Shown: positions 43,801 through 53,560, numbered from the stretch's first letter. The stretch: 64,000 nt of DNA from Saccharomycopsis fibuligera x Saccharomycopsis cf. fibuligera (GCA_001936135.1 CP012813.1:1550001-1614000), one strand, 5' to 3'. Made by a program: numbers and translations. Notes: generated by a model from the sequence alone, not told the origin.

Positions 43801-46032
43801 GGCAATAGTGGCATCCAATAATGGGAATCCAAACGCACCAACGCGAATATACTTGGAGTAGATCTTAGAATCAAAATTGGCACTTTGCGGGGGCGGTTTG
43901 TCGGAAAGCACCTTAACAGTATTTGTACTAAGAGATTCCTTATCAATAAGCACTTCTGATAATTCACTAGCGGCAGTTGATTCCTTACGTTTATCTTTGC
44001 CTTTGCCGGCGCTTTGGCTGTCACCTTCTTCATTTATATCATCGTCATCGTCGTCGTCGTCATCTCCTATGTAAGCCACAATTTTAGCACCAAGCTTTTC
44101 CTGTTTACCAATCCAGTCTCTAACGGAAATCACCATTCCACCATATTCACTTAGCGATAACGCTGGGGCGATTGCCTCGCGGGCTTTTTCACAACCCAAT
44201 GGTTTCAACCACCGGTCAGCGATAATCTCAAGCACCTCATTGTTCACTGTCAAACAACTAATGATGCACCATTTGACGCATGATAAGTCAACGTTACGCT
44301 TCTTGTCAAATTTTCTTGTTGATGCTGGATCTGCTTGGTAGTTAAACACTACCGATTTTAAGCCAAGCAAGTCGCTGAGTAAGATTGTGGTTCTAAATTT
44401 AGTAATCAAATTGGCATAAAGCCCTGGAACGTCCATTTGGTCAGTAGGAGTCCACACTAACATAGTCCCGGTGTATATTGTGAAAAGCAAGCCCATTACA
44501 AGTCCACTAGAACAGCGGATATCAGAAGTGCAAAGGATAGCATCTCTGCGCACCTTGTAAACGTTTTCTGGTCTTTGAAGAGTGGAAGAGCCGAAGTTGG
44601 GCGAAGATGAGACAATGCGGGTCAAATTGCTCATTTGGTGCATTATTGTTTTGTGTGAAAGTACCACCCCTTTGAGCTCAATAGGATATTTGCTAAATTC
44701 TATATATGCCAAATCAGGCAAGTTCAAGGCAGGCAAATCATGCTTCTTGGAAAGCTGAAACGTGCCCATATCTTTAGTTTTCCAAAACACCATTCCTTTA
44801 GGCCAGGAGATCTTGTTCGAGCTGTCATTATTAAGCTTTTCAAAATTCTTGTATACGGTATCACTGGTCAATGTCAAATGTGATTGGGTCTTATGCATCA
44901 CTTGGATGATATCTTTAATACTAAGCTCGTTGGATATGGGTATGGCCACCATACCAGCAAGGAGAGTACCAAAAAATGCAATGGCAAATTCAATGACTTC
45001 AAAGTCTTGGTAAATTAAAGTGACGCGGTCGCCTTTGTAAAGCCCTGACTTTTTGCCAATTTGCTGCGCTACTTTCTCGGCCTTCAAATAAAGTTTTTCC
45101 CAAGTAATGGAGTGGGTCTCTTTACCACGAAGCAACACAGACACAAGAGCAATATCTTTAGCATAAGTGCGTGCACGTTGTCTGAGGATGAGGGGCACAC
45201 TATCGAACTTTTCGACAGTATTCAAGCTGCTTAGGTCGCGCGGTTTCAATGGCTGTTGGAGTTTGCGGTGCACAGCATCAGCATTCATTGTACTACTACC
45301 ATTATTGATATCGTAACTTTGATAATTATTATAATCGTAGATGTTTGGTTCATAAACATTGGGTTCTTTTGACAGATTGGCTGGTGATACGAGCTGGGGT
45401 GGAAGCAAGCCGTTTGGACCAGAATAAGCGCTGGGTGGAGCAGATGGTGGGGTGCTGTAGACAGAAGGGCCAGTGGCACCTACATAGTGCTGCTCTGGGG
45501 CAAACTGCTGACTACTTCTCCAGTATTGTGACGCAGGTGAGGGAGTATGACCGGGGAAGACGTTGTTGTTGGTATTGTTGTTGTTGCTGTGAGAGGTGTT
45601 GGTATTGGTGTTGATGCTGTTGGAGGAAGTAGTGGTGATATTTTTGCTGTTGTTTGCAAGACTAGCGCTGGGGCTGCCGTCACTGGCGTAGCGAAACGAA
45701 GATGCAGTACTGATAGTTCTGGTATGTGTGCTAGCTCGTGGATCATAGTGATGCGGTGAAGATGCCGCCAGCATACTGCTGAGCCTGTTGATATTGCTGT
45801 CGGTGGTGGCATTACCATTATTATTGAGAATGTCGTGATACTTCTTAACGTAACCTTTGTCGGTGATGAGGCCGTCGTTGTAGTCTGAGCGAAGCTGAGC
45901 TAACCGGGCAGCTACCTCGGGGGCGACATTGTCGGGAATTCCAAAGTTCATTGGCAGTTGGGTTGCTATTTTTGGATAGCTATGTTGTTTAGGAGTGAGT
46001 ACCAGCCAGTGGTGTTGAAGTGGTTTGTTCAC
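40867..46032 (-). CDS. CMR2: Cmr2/DIP2-type protein with two AMP-binding domains
   Basis: A 1721-residue protein (S. cerevisiae Cmr2, YOR093C, is about 1650). A DMAP1-binding-type segment lies at about 30-75 (VAPEVAARLAQLRSDYNDGL), followed by a Ser/Asn-rich linker. The first adenylate-forming domain spans about 270-860 (ITWEKLYLKAEKVAQQIG, GDRVTLIYQDFEVIEFAIAF) and the second about 1090-1680 (LSWKKFDQKVSAICQYILDK, YVILMYNLSEDYICALYACF). The tandem layout is that of the DIP2/Cps1 family, linked in animals and yeast to diacylglycerol handling. Both domains carry insertions, including an eight-Asp run (about 655) and a Glu/Gln block (about 865). The ATG at 46032 gives an extra 27 residues; the ATG at 45951 (MNFGIPDNVAPEV) is an equally good start. 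Confidence 0.88.
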   Translation of the reverse strand: MNKPLQHHWLVLTPKQHSYPKIATQLPMNFGIPDNVAPEVAARLAQLRSDYNDGLITDKGYVKKYHDILNNNGNATTDSNINRLSSMLAASSPHHYDPRASTHTRTISTASSFRYASDGSPSASLANNSKNITTTSSNSINTNTNTSHSNNNNTNNNVFPGHTPSPASQYWRSSQQFAPEQHYVGATGPSVYSTPPSAPPSAYSGPNGLLPPQLVSPANLSKEPNVYEPNIYDYNNYQSYDINNGSSTMNADAVHRKLQQPLKPRDLSSLNTVEKFDSVPLILRQRARTYAKDIALVSVLLRGKETHSITWEKLYLKAEKVAQQIGKKSGLYKGDRVTLIYQDFEVIEFAIAFFGTLLAGMVAIPISNELSIKDIIQVMHKTQSHLTLTSDTVYKNFEKLNNDSSNKISWPKGMVFWKTKDMGTFQLSKKHDLPALNLPDLAYIEFSKYPIELKGVVLSHKTIMHQMSNLTRIVSSSPNFGSSTLQRPENVYKVRRDAILCTSDIRCSSGLVMGLLFTIYTGTMLVWTPTDQMDVPGLYANLITKFRTTILLSDLLGLKSVVFNYQADPASTRKFDKKRNVDLSCVKWCIISCLTVNNEVLEIIADRWLKPLGCEKAREAIAPALSLSEYGGMVISVRDWIGKQEKLGAKIVAYIGDDDDDDDDDINEEGDSQSAGKGKDKRKESTAASELSEVLIDKESLSTNTVKVLSDKPPPQSANFDSKIYSKYIRVGAFGFPLLDATIAIVNPETCMLAADMEVGEIWVDSPCLSGGYWDAVEDTNNIFHARCKDYSGHLELEFLRTGLLGFIFNGKVYVLGLYEDRFRQKVTWIDKKEETKQPLLSEIQEEQEEEEQQQQRQQRQQRHQEESVISENTADAANGALKVPVFDNGYRYHYSDHVSNTIFRKVLPVECSTFDIYVNGEYVPVVIIETALAQKRVPSNTIDYISLDALAINTFNILEKVHKVRLFCCAFTTVQALPRALKSGRTEIANMLCKTKFLQGNLRINYVKFNIKHSLSNITTGADITAGIWSPYSSAMRYDMILEPVDRQYTGIDQRTESVDERSHARLSDFKTILDVLKWRVLNQPDSLAFAMINDHKKDLSWKKFDQKVSAICQYILDKTALRPGQYVILMYNLSEDYICALYACFIIGLVPIPMLPLESKRIDEDAKAYFRIVKDFDVHMVFVNAEIEATIFKNKVVSHALKALFVLQRQPILKNTAKVKTVRNISELRSRISVNQAKFDFRNENTTALVTLDWTPDGKRIGIRYTHKVLINLCKILKETFKMSSFNSILGSVRHVSGLGFIQTGLLGVYLGCSTYLFSPLTYYFSPMTFYNALANYKIKDTFLTPAMLTHALSTGKQPKTFQLDKLQNLMVGYAGRPNPEIIANFKSFMSPSRLPGSSINAIYTHRFNPIITSRSYLNLDPVDLWLDPQALRKGFISIVDPQAVPNALHVQDSGVVLCCTQIAIVNPQTLQICKTGEYGEIWVYSEGNALGYTNGIKRSENEFLIAQFNGKLEGFENFKYLRTGDLGFIHTVNQPSIDGTPLEVQLLFVLGNISETFEVLGLHHFASDVERTVESCHPEIYKEASIVFKSDGYTVVVCCAKRKDYLAALAPIIFKSVLNNHQLMVDIVAFMPVTEFEHSRLFEKKRATMLNKWNNSQLPLVNVYGINYGEESVINTVKEMEGIEEISVSTEPSGGEFDSNPISSISSIADSQRSLNEK

Positions 46033-46335
46033 AGCGTTAGAGGAAAACGGTTTTTCTGGTTAGCACTTTGATTGTCTTGACTGCTGTTCCTGGTTATGCG
46101 CGATGCCCAAAGCCACCGTCAAACGTCGCTGCCTGTTTATGGCCACATGCCCAACCAGTACACCAAACTATAGCTACGAGACAACAGTATTTGTATCAAC
46201 AGTATGTTAGCTTTTTGACTGAAACTTTCTTGGAAGCGTAGCTGCTAAATTCTACTTTATAGTAATATCCTACAAATGACATAAGAAACCAGATAATAAA
46301 CTGATTGAATACACAACTAAAATACAATCACTGCT
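46033..46335. other. CMR2 promoter / RTT106 3' region
   Basis: A short gap of about 300 bp with no internal gene. Confidence 0.6.
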
Positions 46336-47848
46336 TCAGTCTTCATCTTCATCATCTTCATCATCGTCCTCATCATCATCCCCATTACTCTCACCTTCGT
46401 AGTCATCGTCAGAAACATCCGACGTATCATCCACCTCGTCGCCGATTTGATATGTCCCATCTTCTTCCTCATCATCACTATCCTCTTCCTCTCCTTTACC
46501 TGCATCGCCTTCTTGGTTGTCATTGTCACCACCGAGCTGTTTTTGAAGCTCCTCGTTGTCAAACCCTTTGTTGCTGTTCTTCGCTGGCTTGGCTTTCAAC
46601 TCCTCGGCCATAGAATTGTCAATAACCTCTTTCGATTTAATGTAGCTGTCAATTTTGCCAAATTCGCTTTGGTCAATCATGCTAAACTCCACTTTCTCTT
46701 CAATGAACTCTTCCTCATTTTCATTGCTTGAGTTTGGGTTAGGCCTTTTTACTAACAAAGTAATGTTGAAAGTGATCCTCGTAATTGATGAATACGTGAT
46801 CGATTTGATGTCTCTAGAGTCAAACAACAAAATTGGCTTTTTAAAGCCAAAAAGAATATTGTTGGGTAGAAAATAGAGCACCCCTTCTTTAGTGCCCTTG
46901 TGTGCCTCTACAAAAAAAGCGCCATTACTGTTTATTCCATTACTAGTCGCTGCTGCTGCTGCTGCTGGAGCAAAAGGATCCTCGATCTTGAAGCCACAAA
47001 TGCTGGCCTGTCTAATAATCAACCTCTTATAATTTGTATCATTTTCACTGAGCCCACCGCCTGTGTTTGTCTGCTGCTGCAGTTGCAAGTCCTGAACTAG
47101 GTTGTCCTGGTTAAAACTCAAGATAATTGGGTCACTATTATTGTTATTGATACTTGTAGTATTGTTTTTGGCATTCTTTGCCTTGCTATTAGTCTTAGCA
47201 GTAATGTTACTTTGCAAAGCCGAAATATCGACACTTTCTTTGTAAAAGAGTACCAAATGCTGGAGTTTTGGCTTTTCAATGACTGGCAAAAATGCTGCAA
47301 AAGTGACGTTGCTATTAGTAAGTTTTGACAACACTAGTTCCACTTCCGTAGTGACATCTTCATCGACGGCCCGCGTCACTGCAAGAATTGGCTTGTTGGT
47401 AACTTTGTTAAGAACAAACAAAAGGTTTAGTTTTTTACGTAATGGCGATTGGAAACTAAGCTTTGGGAGTAGTAATATGATGGAATCTGAATCAATGGCT
47501 ATGGCGGCGTTATTGTCGTTGTCGTTGTTGTTGTCGTTGTCGTTATCAAGAGCTTTGGAATTGCTTTGAAGCTTTCTCCGTTTGTTGCTGATTAGGTCAT
47601 CTTCTGAATAATTACTCTGACGTTGCTGCTTCTCTATAAGATAGAAATAAAGAGAGTTAAAGGCGTCGATTGATTCTGGATGGGTTTCTTGTTTTAATGG
47701 TATGGTCAGTATAAAAGCTCCGAGATAATAATATTATTATCGGTAATGTTTTCATTGATATTGTCCCGAAATGAAAAGACAAATACATACTTATCACGCC
47801 AATGATCTTGGTCCGGAGGTCGTCCGGCAACGTGTCTAAATAGGACAT
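46336..47848 (-). CDS. RTT106: Histone chaperone Rtt106, two exons
   Basis: The exons are 47791-47848 and 46336-47633, giving 451 residues (S. cerevisiae 455). The intron (47634-47790, 157 bp) has a GTATGT donor, a TACTGAC branch-point variant (47705-47711 on the minus strand) and a TATAG acceptor; the first exon encodes only MSYLDTLPDDLRTKIIGVI plus one base. Exon 2 contains LSFQSPLRKKLNLLFVLN, then the tandem PH-type core with KGTKEGVLYFLPNNILFGFK and KPILLFDSRDIKSITYSSIT, the strongest family signature, and an acidic tail of Asp/Glu from about 385. Rtt106 binds H3-H4 (K56-acetylated H3) for replication-coupled nucleosome assembly and silencing. Starting at the first Met of the long frame (47421) would lose the N-terminus. 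Confidence 0.93.
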
Positions 47849-48523
47849 TCCTGGCTTGAACTTATTTTTGGTGTCTCTTTAGTTTGATAATGTTGATAAA
47901 TTAGTTAAACAGTGAAAACTCTAGCGCTTGAAAGGTTCAAATTTAAAACAATTGTTCCAAGCGCTTCAATTTTCAGTTTTTTGCGTTTTTCAAATGGCAG
48001 CGCGCACTAGGAATGCAACAAAAGTAAGGTTAAAAGTGCTTAGACAGACACCCAAAGAGACCGCCAGTCAGCTTCAGTCATAACGGCTAGCTTTCTCTTC
48101 ACAACATCGCTGCCCTGTTTAGGCTTTATTAATGTCTAAACAGACATTGTGATACTACAAAATCACAGTTGATATACAGAGAAAAAAGAAAAAGAAAATT
48201 CTCATAGACATGGGGCTAAAAGGTAAGATAATATAGAAAAAGTATATAGAAAAAGTATATAGAAAAAGAAAACATGACAATAACATATTTAGATGCTGAT
48301 TGGGCAGCTTTGACCAGCAACTAGTGATTCATAGGCTATTCCTGGAATTCCTGATCCATGAGAAATGATAGTGCCCAAGGCAAACTCAGACAATATTGAT
48401 TAATGATATAAACGTTGTGCCTTCATCATTCCTCGCAGCTCAGCCAACGTGGAACGGCATATAACTGTTTAAATAAAATGCGATATTTGGTTATTCAAAA
48501 AATTCAATATCTGTTCAGTGAAT
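47849..48523. other. RTT106 promoter and 3' region of the small two-exon gene
   Basis: This contains an AATGTCT/AGACATT inverted repeat with a four-base loop (48131-48148) and a TTGGGCA/TGCCCAA pair about 70 bases apart at 48298-48382. The latter stretch is also open on the minus strand for about 34 codons, but no gene is supported. Confidence 0.45.
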
Positions 48524-48894
48524 TTAGTTGGTTTGCTCGGTTTGTCTCTTTGCTCTAGCGTCCACCAAAGCAGCAATTCTCTTTTGCACCAATTCTTCCT
48601 GTTTGTCCTTGATGTTGTAGAAACCATAACCAATGGCGGTCCACACCCCAGCGGAGATCACGTAACCCCATGGCTTATGGGACCATGGTTGTTGTCTAAG
48701 GCCGATTTGATATGCTCTGACAGCGGCACCTATTGAAAGTTAGTAAATGAGCATATTCACTTGATTTTTGTCTGTTGATGATTTTCATTCGATGCAGATG
48801 CCAGATCAGTTTCAAAAAAGCTGATGGGCTGACTTTTTTATAATATAAACATACCGAACAAGGCCCATCCAGAGAGAGAAGATACAGCGACCAT
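48524..48894 (-). CDS. Small membrane protein, two exons, probable mitochondrial
   Basis: The exons are 48855-48894 and 48524-48729, giving 81 residues: MVAVSSLSGWALFG, then AAVRAYQIGLRQQPWSHKPW, one hydrophobic helix (GYVISAGVWTAIGYGFY) and a charged helix (DKQEELVQKRIAALVDARAK). The intron (48730-48854, 125 bp) has a GTATGT donor, a perfect TACTAAC (48739-48745) nine bases before the AG, and joins in phase. Short proteins with a 'HKPWG' turn before a single helix and a charged tail remind me of fungal accessory subunits of respiratory complex I, which fits a CUG-clade yeast that retains complex I. That function is a guess; the gene itself is well supported. Confidence 0.8.
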
Positions 48895-49265
48895 TGTGTG
48901 TGTGTGTGTGTGTATGATATATGTGAGTTAGATAGTCTTGTTTGATATAAAGCTATGCCTATTACTAGTAGTATCTGTTACTCTCTATCAACTATAGTCT
49001 CTTTTCTGTTTCCGCTTTAGCTTTTTTTTTTTAATAATTCTTGCCCCGTGATTGGACGTTAAAGTATGTAATGTATTATGTAATATTTTTATCATGTGAT
49101 ATGTATACGACTATGTGCTCCAGTATTTGCATTTCCCAACATCAGAGCAGCAGCCTCTTTCCACAGAAGCAACACACAAGGAGATATTAACAGAAACAAG
49201 ATACACCTGTGGGGTGCAGTTGTCTATTGACTATGTAGAAAGTGAGAATATACTACACTTCCGCC
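48895..49265. other. Divergent promoter, small protein / PAP2 phosphatase
   Basis: Shared upstream region of two genes transcribed apart. A (GT)n run lies at 48896-48912, just upstream of the small gene's ATG. No gene is supported. Confidence 0.55.
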
Positions 49266-50560
49266 ATGAATAGACCTCTTCCACGGCCAAATAATCGCAC
49301 TACTGGGTTTTTTAGGCGCTATGGTCTCTTTTTGTCACATATTCTCAACTGGGTTGGCAATACGTAGGTTTTTAGCTACCTTTATTTTTCTTTCTCGGCA
49401 CTCAACTTGAACACCAAGTTTGAACGAATTAAAAAAATTCTTATTCCTAATGTTTTTACAGTGTTATCTTGGTGCTATCTTTCACTTGGGGCAGAACTAT
49501 CACTCCCAACTTTCATGAATTTTCCGTCCACGATATTACTTTAAAACACAGCTACCATCCAGAGTCAACCATCACTGTACCGGTTTGGCTATTGGCGCTG
49601 CTTGCAGTAGGCTTTCCTCTTGTCAATGTTGTTATAGTAACTTACTCCCAGTCAACTAGGCCTTTACCTTCTCTATCAGTACCCTTCTCTATCAGTACCC
49701 TTCATGTCTGCCCTCTCAACTCAATTACCATCAAATCAAGTGCCTACAACCCAAGAGATCCCACTTCCAATACCAGCTTCAACTTCAACCTCAAATAGTA
49801 GACCGCCCCCAGGTTCTTTGAAAGCCAAGCATTGGGCAATATTTTATTTTGCTACGGCGCTTCTTGGTAGTCAAGCTACTCAATTAATGATTGTTTGTGT
49901 TTTGAAAAACATTTGTGGCTTGCCGAGACCAGATATGTTGGCAAGATGCCAGCCCGATCTAAATCAACTACCACCTGCAAGCAACATTGGACTGTCAACG
50001 ATTGCAATTTGCAATCCAAGTAGTTGGGGGTTACTGAGAGAAGGATTTCGGTCGTTTCCAAGTGGTCATTCTTCGAGTATGTAATCTGCATTTCAAGCTA
50101 ATTTTTGTTCTCTCCATAAAACTTTTTTTTTTTCTCTTTCCTTTCATGAGGACAACTGCAGAATTGGCTATTTAACCGACTTCTGCACATCTGGCCTCGA
50201 TATTGCCTGATTGTTTTGAATTCGAGTTGCCTGAGATGAACTCAACTCTGTAATGTTGATTTTAAACGAAGTCTATCTACTAACCTATATCTTGCAGCAA
50301 TTTTTGCCTCCGCTACACTAATGACATACTACAACTCTAAAAAATTTCGCATCTTTAATGACAATGGTATATTGGAAAAGGGATTGTTATTCAAAAGTTT
50401 CACCATAATATTTCCATCCATTATGGCAATCTATGTCAGTTTCACTCGTGTTAGTGATAATCGGCATTTTGTACTTGATGTGGTAGCTGGGGCGGCAATT
50501 GGCACCTTCGTTGGTGTATATTATATGAAACTTATTGTTTCTGAGATCACTAATGCATGA
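49266..50560 (+). CDS. PAP2 lipid phosphatase, frame broken by a 16-bp tandem duplication
   Basis: A three-exon gene of the Dpp1/Lpp1 family, integral membrane phosphatases that dephosphorylate diacylglycerol pyrophosphate, phosphatidate and related lipids. Exons: 49266-49363, 49462-50076 and 50298-50560. Intron 2 has GTATGT, TACTAAC (50278-50284) and GCAG; intron 1 has GTAGGT and ACAG. Catalytic motifs: KNICGLPRP (motif 1), PSGHSS (motif 2, split by intron 2) and TRVSDNRHFVLD (motif 3, Thr instead of Ser). In exon 2 the 16-mer TTCTCTATCAGTACCC is repeated exactly (49669-49684 and 49685-49700), which shifts the frame. With one copy the gene reads through as 319 residues, close to yeast Dpp1 (289). 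As given, translation from the first ATG stops before the catalytic motifs. An internal ATG at 49704 would keep motifs 1-3 but lose the first membrane segments. Confidence 0.88.
49669..49700 (+). repeat. Perfect 16-bp tandem duplication in coding sequence
   Basis: Two identical adjacent copies of TTCTCTATCAGTACCC. Each copy translates as PSLSVPF in one of the two frames used before and after it, which shows a recent duplication rather than an intron. Confidence 0.97.
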
Positions 50561-51149
50561 TACCTGAATGTTTTGAGCTTAAAATATATCTTCAAAATGA
50601 GCATTAGCTATTGTAAGACGCTGCAATTGATGAATTTATTTTCGGCTTATTAGTTATTTTTTATTTTTCATTTATTTTCATTTATTTTCATTTTTTTTTT
50701 TTTTTTGTTGTTTTTTTTACTGTCTTTGTGTATTTTAGAAGTATATCTGGTTTGAGCTATCTTCCTCTATAGCCATGCTTTTTTTTCTTACAGTTTTGCA
50801 TAAAACTTGAATTTTTTATAATTGTAAAGCCGAAATAACTCTTACAAAGAAACTTTATCCACCTCAGTCCCCGTAAACAGTATGTTACGATAGGCATATG
50901 TTATGGAGAAATTAGCAGTCTTTCAATATAAGCTGAGTATAATACTTTACTCTTGGAGAATAAATAAATAAATATAGTATATTTAATCAACAATATTCGA
51001 GATGTATCGTAATTGTTATGTCATTTATAAAAATTCATCAGTAAACTCGTCAAAAAACATTAAATAGAAGCAAATGTGGAAAAAAAAGTAACTATTTTTT
51101 TCATTTTTGGTTTCTCTAAACAGGTACCAAGTAGAATGAAGTTGATTGA
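50561..51149. other. Convergent 3' region, PAP2 gene / glycine-rich gene
   Basis: Contains CATTTATTTT repeats (about 50660-50690), T tracts and a TAAATAAATA run. No gene is supported. Confidence 0.55.
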
Positions 51150-51848
51150 TTACCATCTGCCACCACCATGACCACCACCGAAACCTCCTTGACCACCTGG
51201 GCCACCAAAACCACCTTGTTGACCACCTGGGCCACCTGGGCCACCAAAACCACCCTGTTGACCGCCTGGACCGCCTGGGCCACCGAAACCACCTTGTTGG
51301 CCATAACCACCTTGACCACCAAAGTTACCTTGACCACCATGGCCGCCACCTGGGCCACCTGGACCACCGCCTGGTGGACCACCGTGATGATGACCACCGT
51401 GATGGAACAAGCCTCTGTCACCATCACCACCTGGACCTTCACGGCCACCAAAACCGCCTTGTTGGCCATAACCGCCTTGACCACCATAGTTACCTTGGCC
51501 GCCATGACCACCACCAAGGCCACCACCGTAACCGCCTTGGTTCTGCTTATTGTATTCGTGTTGCTTGTATTTGTCCTTTCCGGCATCTTCCAACTTACTA
51601 CCGACAAAAGCACCACCAAGTGTACCAGCAATTCTACCTAAGGTCGAATGACTAGATGATGCTTTGCCACCAGCAACATTGCCGGCAATACCACCACCAA
51701 TAGCACCTAAGAGACCACGTTCACCATCTTGGCCTTGACCAACGCCACTGTCAGTGTAACCCTGGTTGCTACTTTGGTAATTTTGGTTATTATTATTGTT
51801 GTTGTTGTCTCTGCTGCCGCTAGAGCCGTAGAAATCGTTAGCTGACAT
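51150..51848 (-). CDS. Glycine-rich protein of the YNL208W type
   Basis: A 232-residue protein. The start MSANDFYGSSG, an Asn run, then DGERGLLGAIGGGIAGNVAG and LGRIAGTLGGAFVGSKLED form a glycine-zipper pair of hydrophobic segments. The C-terminal 130 residues are built of GGQGGYGQQGGFGGPGGPG-like repeats and end GGGRW. S. cerevisiae YNL208W has the same start (MSANEFY), a matching GERGL segment and the same RW ending, and is an aggregation-prone protein of unknown function reported to associate with ribosomes. Gene order supports the match: YNL208W lies beside SSB2 and near RTT106 in S. cerevisiae. GGT/CCA-biased codons suggest high expression. Confidence 0.85.
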   Translation of the reverse strand: MSANDFYGSSGSRDNNNNNNNQNYQSSNQGYTDSGVGQGQDGERGLLGAIGGGIAGNVAGGKASSSHSTLGRIAGTLGGAFVGSKLEDAGKDKYKQHEYNKQNQGGYGGGLGGGHGGQGNYGGQGGYGQQGGFGGREGPGGDGDRGLFHHGGHHHGGPPGGGPGGPGGGHGGQGNFGGQGGYGQQGGFGGPGGPGGQQGGFGGPGGPGGQQGGFGGPGGQGGFGGGHGGGRW

Positions 51849-53174
51849 TTTGTATTATTGTTGTTGTTACTATGTTACTTTCCAATTGAGTACCTTGATC
51901 TGAAGTGAATCAAACTATGCAATTAGAAAAAAATATATTGATTTTAAATCAGAAGTAAAAAGTGGAGAAGAAAAGAGCAAGGGATGAGAGAGGAATCACC
52001 AGCATATATATATAAATATATATATCCGGTACAGTCTCAACAATACTATAGTCATCGCTCGTGGGTGCTGCAATGCTCGCAACCAACGAGACCGAAACTC
52101 AGCAGTCTAAAGAGTACTCAACCTGTCGAGACGACGAAGCTTCCGCAATCCTGTTCCACTATCGCTATATCATCTGCTCTCACTGTTAGACTTGCTGACC
52201 GGCCAGGGCTTATAGGTATACGAGCAATCATGCTCAAAGCTTAAACTGCTGCCTCGGGGAGGCTTTGGCTTTGTCATGCTGTGGGCTCTGCATTAACGCG
52301 GATTTCAACAATTGCGGTTTTCCAGGGCCACAGAACGGCGGCAGCCGGAGAATAGCGGTTGGACGGTAGCGCTCCTCGGAGAATTGAGGCCGGAAAGCTC
52401 TTAAATCGAGGGAATGGTTGTGCTTACTTACTTCGAAGGACGCCCCCGTTTTGTGGACTTTGCTACTGTTGTGATCTCATGCAAATAAATAACTGATACA
52501 ATATGCCGAAGTTTTGAAACCGAATCAGCAGATTGTGGCGAAGAAGTTTTATAGAAATAATCAGCAGGTCTACGTCTACCTATAGAAACTGCTAATTGGT
52601 TTTGAAGCGTCACAAGCCACTATGCTGGGTCACTGCATCGCACTTAGCTAAGCTGCTGAGCGTGTTTCATTACGTGTGATCAACCATACAACGGTTTTCC
52701 AAGACAAAATATATATGATTTGGATCAATTGTTAACTGGCCTCAGGAATTACAGCGAATACGACCATTAAACTTGTAGTCTGTAGATTATGAAATTGAAG
52801 TTCCTTTTTTTCGTTCTGTTTGTTTTCTCTTGCAGTAACGTATACCACGGCCGGCAATGACTTGAAGATAGTCGTTTATTCAATTATTCTGTCCGTATAA
52901 TGTTTTCATCTCAAGCAATAGCTCATCCTCCTTGGGGTGCCTTTGACGAAACTATCGACAAGTTAAGACGAGGTACTTTCTCGGTGTATGGCGATATTCC
53001 ACACGCGATGCATGGTGGCTTGCACTTTTTTCACCTACTGTTGCTCTTGGCCAACCCTCGGTGTTATTTTTTTTGAGCCAGTGTGGTCCGCTATCCTCGA
53101 TTGACGCCCTCGGGACATACCGGAAATCTTTGATAGTACCTCCAATAGAATAAAAAAATCGTGGTTGGGTCCTT
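51849..53174. other. Upstream region of the glycine-rich gene and of RPR1
   Basis: An alternating TATATATATAAATATATATAT block (52004-52025) is the likely TATA region of the glycine-rich gene. A GC-rich stretch at 52060-52450 is unlike the surrounding DNA. A 58-codon ATG frame at 52900-53076 is listed separately. Nothing else is supported. Confidence 0.5.
52900..53076 (+). CDS. Possible 58-residue ORF upstream of RPR1
   Basis: An ATG frame starting MFSSQAIAHPPWGAFDETID, followed by a Leu-rich segment (FFHLLLLLANP) and a stop about 100 bp before the candidate RNase P RNA. The composition is plausible for a small membrane or mitochondrial protein but no family is recognised. A donor-like GTACTT within it leaves a spliced form possible. 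Confidence 0.22.
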   Translation: MFSSQAIAHPPWGAFDETIDKLRRGTFSVYGDIPHAMHGGLHFFHLLLLLANPRCYFF

Positions 53175-53560
53175 GTGGTTCAGCCGGTAAAAGGCTGGTT
53201 CTGAACGATCTGTGTTTACCCGTCTACAAACAGAAAACATGTTGAACCTCGGTTCGATTCTCTTTATTCGCGGGTGGGAAATTCGGTGGATCTCTGTCCT
53301 GTTCTGGTATCCTACGGGATAGTCCAGGACTATTGGATTTAATTCCAAATGCTCCTGAGAGCTCCATAGAGCGGAAGCTCTGGACGAAGCCATCAGAAAA
53401 ATCGCTTACTTGTGAAGTGATGGGCCACTCTACTTCGGAGTGGCTCAATGGAAGCGGCTTCGTGGACAGTTGGCTTAGGCCGCCCTCAGGGGCGGTTTGA
53501 GCTGTTAAGTGCAATACACAGACATTGTGCACTCGATACCGGTCATCGTTCAGGATTGGC
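53175..53560 (+). ncRNA. RPR1: RNase P RNA (RPR1), candidate
   Basis: A Pol III-type transcript rich in stems. The predicted 5' end GTGGTTCAGCCGGTAA resembles the S. cerevisiae RPR1 start. GGTGGGAAATTCGGTGG (53273-53289) matches the conserved core around P4 that I remember from yeast RPR1, and TGCTCCTGAGAG (53350-53361) matches a second conserved block. CAGAAAAATCGCTTAC (53394-53409) resembles the CR-V region. AGCCGGTA (53182-53189) pairs with TACCGGTC (53537-53544) as a P1-like closing stem, giving about 370 nt, the S. cerevisiae size (369). Internal hairpins include GCCACTC/GAGTGGC and CCGCCC/GGGCGG. A-box-like TGGTTCAGCCGG (53176-53187) and B-box-like GGTTCGATTC (53251-53260) lie in the 5' part, and T8 ends the unit. 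RNase P trims tRNA 5' leaders in the nucleus. Confidence 0.75.

Noticed and set aside
48283-48400. 34-codon minus-strand stretch that looks like a C-terminal exon
   Set aside because: No acceptor or upstream exon found; a run of this length is expected by chance.
49640-49700. Tiny intron to explain the frame change in the PAP2 gene
   Set aside because: GT...AG pairs here would give introns of about 15-25 bases, far below the spliceable size, and the exact 16-bp duplication explains the shift.
51116-51655. Several frames on both strands over the glycine-rich gene
   Set aside because: Shadows of the GGN-rich coding sequence; the MSAN...GGRW frame matches a known family and the others do not.
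53165-53265. tRNA gene suggested by TGGTTCAGCCGG and GGTTCGATTC
   Set aside because: The T-stem does not pair and no acceptor stem forms; the flanking conserved blocks fit RNase P RNA better. I saw no other tRNA-like box pair that folded.
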